Shown here: in pieces, positions 62,801 to 64,000 of the stretch
Position numbering within the stretch: position 1 is the first letter of the stretch
How the letters are laid out: every line of letters starts with the position of its first letter
NCBI GenBank assembly: GCA_036852015.1
Contig: JAANDG010000656.1
Location: forward strand, 1-64,000
Origin: Pelodera strongyloides
Taxonomy: Eukaryota > Nematoda > Chromadorea > Rhabditida > Rhabditidae
Direction of reading: 5' to 3'
Length of the DNA: 64,000 nt
Translations under genes and position numbers: made by a program
Notes under the pieces: model-generated
Seen by the model: only the letters and a program-made list of their open reading frames with translations
The model's database searches: none
What the model was told of the DNA's origin: nothing

Positions 62801-63698
62801 TGATAGACTAGTTATCCCATTTTTTTTAGGGCCGAGCTTGTATCTCAAAAGGTGCAAGATATGTTGTCTGAAAATGCTTTCCTGAAAAATCGTCTTATTG
62901 AAATGGAATACGCACTCGAAAGGCTCGAATCCGGACAGCGATTTATTGCGGACAAAATGGCCAAAACGCAGACAACGGAGCAAGCACAGGTTGGTGATAC
63001 GATAGTGGGTTGTAGTACTGTAGCTTGTTATAGTATTCTCCTGCTATAGTACGGTAGTATGTTGGTATATGGTAAGAGTGCAATAGTGTTGCTGCAGGAA
63101 AGTAATATGGATTCTGTAACACAGTATGTATCTGTACATAGTGTTGCTCGTCCAAATTTTCCGGAACTCCTTCCCCATTTTTACGGAATATCCAAAGTTT
63201 GTTTCAGAAAAAGCACCACAGCCACCTGTGTTCACAATTGAGCGAATCAACGCAATCGTTGCCGGGGAATGCGGACGATGTGAAACCAAGGTATGGTTTT
63301 TTTTATAACTATTTTGGAAATGTTTATATCATGGGGTTGATTCTGTAACACAACTAATGAACAACCCCGAAGACGTCGAGCAATTTGTCATCTGGGACTC
63401 GTCGCCTATGTTCAGGAACTATGTGGAACATGTCATACGCAAAAACCTCGTACTCCCTTGAATAAAGGTGAAAGCTCTTGAAGCGTGAAATAAATTTTAA
63501 AATTTAATTTTAAATCAATCAAAAGTTGGGCCAGCTCCTGCGCAAAAGTATTAGCACTTCAAGTGTTGCAGAAGGATACGAGATCGTCGTGCGGAATATA
63601 CGACGATCACGGATAACATACTGCTATCTCCACAACGACGGTTGAGAATGCCTCTTTTAATTCTTCATGAGGATCAAACACTCAGGAAATATGCTTCT
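49617..63698 (+). CDS. TRPM-family cation channel (41 exons traced, 1434+ residues)
   Basis: Plasma-membrane TRP-melastatin channel, of the group that handles Mg2+ and Ca2+ in nematodes (gon-2, gtl-1, gtl-2). 41 exons with in-phase junctions (exon 2 to exon 3 has two possible acceptors) give 4302 coding bases; the last donor at 63699 shows the gene continues past the window. Order: N-terminal melastatin homology region (about 100-640), linker with ankyrin-like helices, six transmembrane segments (about 966-1195), TRP helix W-L-F-E-R-Y, coiled coil (about 1311-1364), and a Ser/Arg-rich tail. No alpha-kinase or NUDT9 domain is seen, as expected for nematode TRPMs. The start is the first ATG after an acceptor; an extra N-terminal exon is possible. 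Which paralogue it is was not resolved. Confidence 0.95.
50985..51065 (+). repeat. 16-bp tandem repeat AGAGCTAGAGAGAGAG
   Basis: Five units in TRPM intron 4, followed by looser GA-rich sequence. Confidence 0.9.
52436..52640 (+). repeat. CT-rich microsatellite in TRPM intron 8
   Basis: CTCTCTCTC, CTCCCTCTC and TTTCTCT blocks. It causes the long ORFs at 52251-52842, which only begin in the real exon 8. Confidence 0.9.
53771..53950 (+). repeat. GA microsatellite in TRPM intron 12
   Basis: A (GA)n run just after the exon 12 donor, grading into GAGAGAAAGAGAAGG-type sequence before the exon 13 acceptor. Confidence 0.92.
54305..58924 (+). other. TRPM exons 14-28: post-MHR linker and pre-S1 region
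   Basis: Exons 54305-54403, 54632-54754, 54964-55050, 55507-55591, 55801-55940, 56157-56196, 56312-56444, 56616-56696, 56890-57051, 57244-57294, 57462-57600, 58064-58120, 58433-58540, 58709-58774, 58862-58924. Landmarks: [91 protein letters not shown] and [15 protein letters not shown]. Exon 19 is a 40-base microexon. The exon 17 to 18 segment carries the [11 protein letters not shown] basic stretch. Confidence 0.93.
55345..55482 (+). mobile_element. Hairpin MITE, TGGCCG type, in TRPM intron 16
   Basis: GTGCACGAACAGCGGGAACC ... CGTTCGAGCATTCGGCCACAG; the TGATCCCTCTCTTTCTCTCAC core is shared with 19793-19938. Confidence 0.7.
59132..61819 (+). other. TRPM exons 29-36: transmembrane domain, pore and TRP helix
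   Basis: Exons 59132-59275, 59576-59678, 59908-59993, 60227-60289, 60484-60591, 61003-61084, 61249-61351, 61663-61819. S1 is [20 protein letters not shown] and S2 is [16 protein letters not shown]3 and S4 run over [18 protein letters not shown] and [14 protein letters not shown]5 is [21 protein letters not shown]. The pore region [21 protein letters not shown] carries several acidic residues. S6 is [24 protein letters not shown]. The TRP helix ([13 protein letters not shown]) and LPPPF follow in exon 36. Confidence 0.95.
60018..60142. mobile_element. MITE, TTAAAGCGGTA family, in TRPM intron 31
   Basis: TTAAAGCGGTATTGCGCGCG ... ATAGTGTGCCGCTTTATTAA; short foldback, TTAA at both ends. Confidence 0.75.
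61907..61967. mobile_element. Short hairpin element in TRPM intron 36
   Basis: GACCGTATGCACGAACGCGCGG and CCGCTGTTTGTGCATACGGCCAC form one hairpin around GGAAGTTCC; it looks like a deletion derivative of the 19793-19938 family. Confidence 0.65.
62221..63698 (+). other. TRPM exons 37-41: C-terminal coiled coil and tail
   Basis: Exons 62221-62278, 62488-62620, 62830-62989, 63208-63290, 63572-63698. Exon 38 is charged ([20 protein letters not shown]). Exon 39 forms a heptad-rich helix ([20 protein letters not shown], then [12 protein letters not shown]) typical of the TRPM tetramerisation coil. Exon 41 reads [20 protein letters not shown] and ends at a GT donor, so at least one more exon lies outside. 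Confidence 0.88.
63364..63510 (+). mobile_element. Retroelement 3' end (GAATAAAGGTGCACGCTC family), in TRPM intron 40
   Basis: It begins with an open frame [20 protein letters not shown] ... ending TGA in CCCTTGAATAAAGGTG, then GCTCTTGAAGCGTGAAATAAA and an A/T tail. The stop codon overlaps the AATAAA. Confidence 0.7.
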
Positions 63699-63866
63699 GT
63701 AAGTTCATATTTTTGCAGCTTTAGTCGTCGACCTTTTATTTGGAAAACTACATTTTTATGGATAGTACTAATTTTTTTCCGTTTTGAGTAGCTCAGAAAT
63801 TCAGAAAAAAAATCCCCGGAAAGTCCATCTACGACAAAACATTCCGCTCATTTTGTAGCATTCTTT

Positions 63867-64000
63867 ATTTAGAGCGACATACCCGGTTTTTGAAACGCAT
63901 CGCGAAAACAACTGAATTCTTACGTATTTATGCTAAATTACTCGAATTTAGCTCATTCTAATTTATGTTTATTTGCATAAACTGCGTAAGAAAGCTGGCG
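63867..64000 (+). mobile_element. MITE, ACCGGCCGG family, cut by the window end
   Basis: Starts TTTAGAGCGACATACCCGG and continues through GAATTCTTACGTATTTATGC and the AATTTAGCTCATTC core to the last base. Confidence 0.75.

Overview
The window is nuclear DNA of a nematode. The first gene's spliced product matches the 161-residue body-wall troponin C (PAT-10) of Caenorhabditis. Introns are numerous with mostly TTTCAG-type 3' sites, likely trans-splice acceptors sit just before start codons, and interstitial (TTAGGC)n, the nematode telomere repeat, recurs. The species cannot be named from sequence alone. All gene models were assembled by hand from GT-AG boundaries with matching phases; most exons are too short to show up as long ORFs.

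Layout: 7-84 (+) is the last exon of an upstream gene. 2829-7021 (+) is troponin C in 7 exons. 7022-16119 is intergenic and repeat-rich, with one weak two-exon candidate at 12244-13260. 16261-20710 (+) is a CLN3/battenin gene in 14 exons (435 aa). 21922-26396 (+) is a decayed mobile element whose A1 ... B1A2 ... B2 split direct repeats are diagnostic of PAT/Ngaro-type tyrosine-recombinase retrotransposons. 27338-31375 (-) is a degenerate nucleoside-diphosphate-kinase-like gene with an acidic tail, apparently catalytically dead. 34563-36482 (-) is a Lys/Glu-rich gene in 6 exons (227 aa). 36483-44412 holds about six diverged ~1-kb repeat units plus MITEs, tRNA-like sequences and an inverted repeat. 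44413-46936 (-) is a 7-exon gene for a 247-aa single-pass membrane protein, weakly reminiscent of TMEM106/LEA2 folds. 49617-63698 (+) is a TRPM cation channel in 41 traced exons (1434 codons, continuing past the window).

No operon or shared pathway is evident. The host genes are a muscle Ca2+ sensor, a lysosomal membrane protein, a Ca2+/Mg2+-type channel and three poorly characterised proteins. The intergenic and intronic DNA is packed with short foldback elements; many start TTAAAG and are bounded by TTAA. CT/GA microsatellites occupy many introns. Main oddities: the split-direct-repeat element; a CLN3 intron that seems to end in GG instead of AG; a troponin C exon partly duplicated with telomeric repeats at the junction; the kinase-dead NDPK gene; and the decayed 1-kb array.
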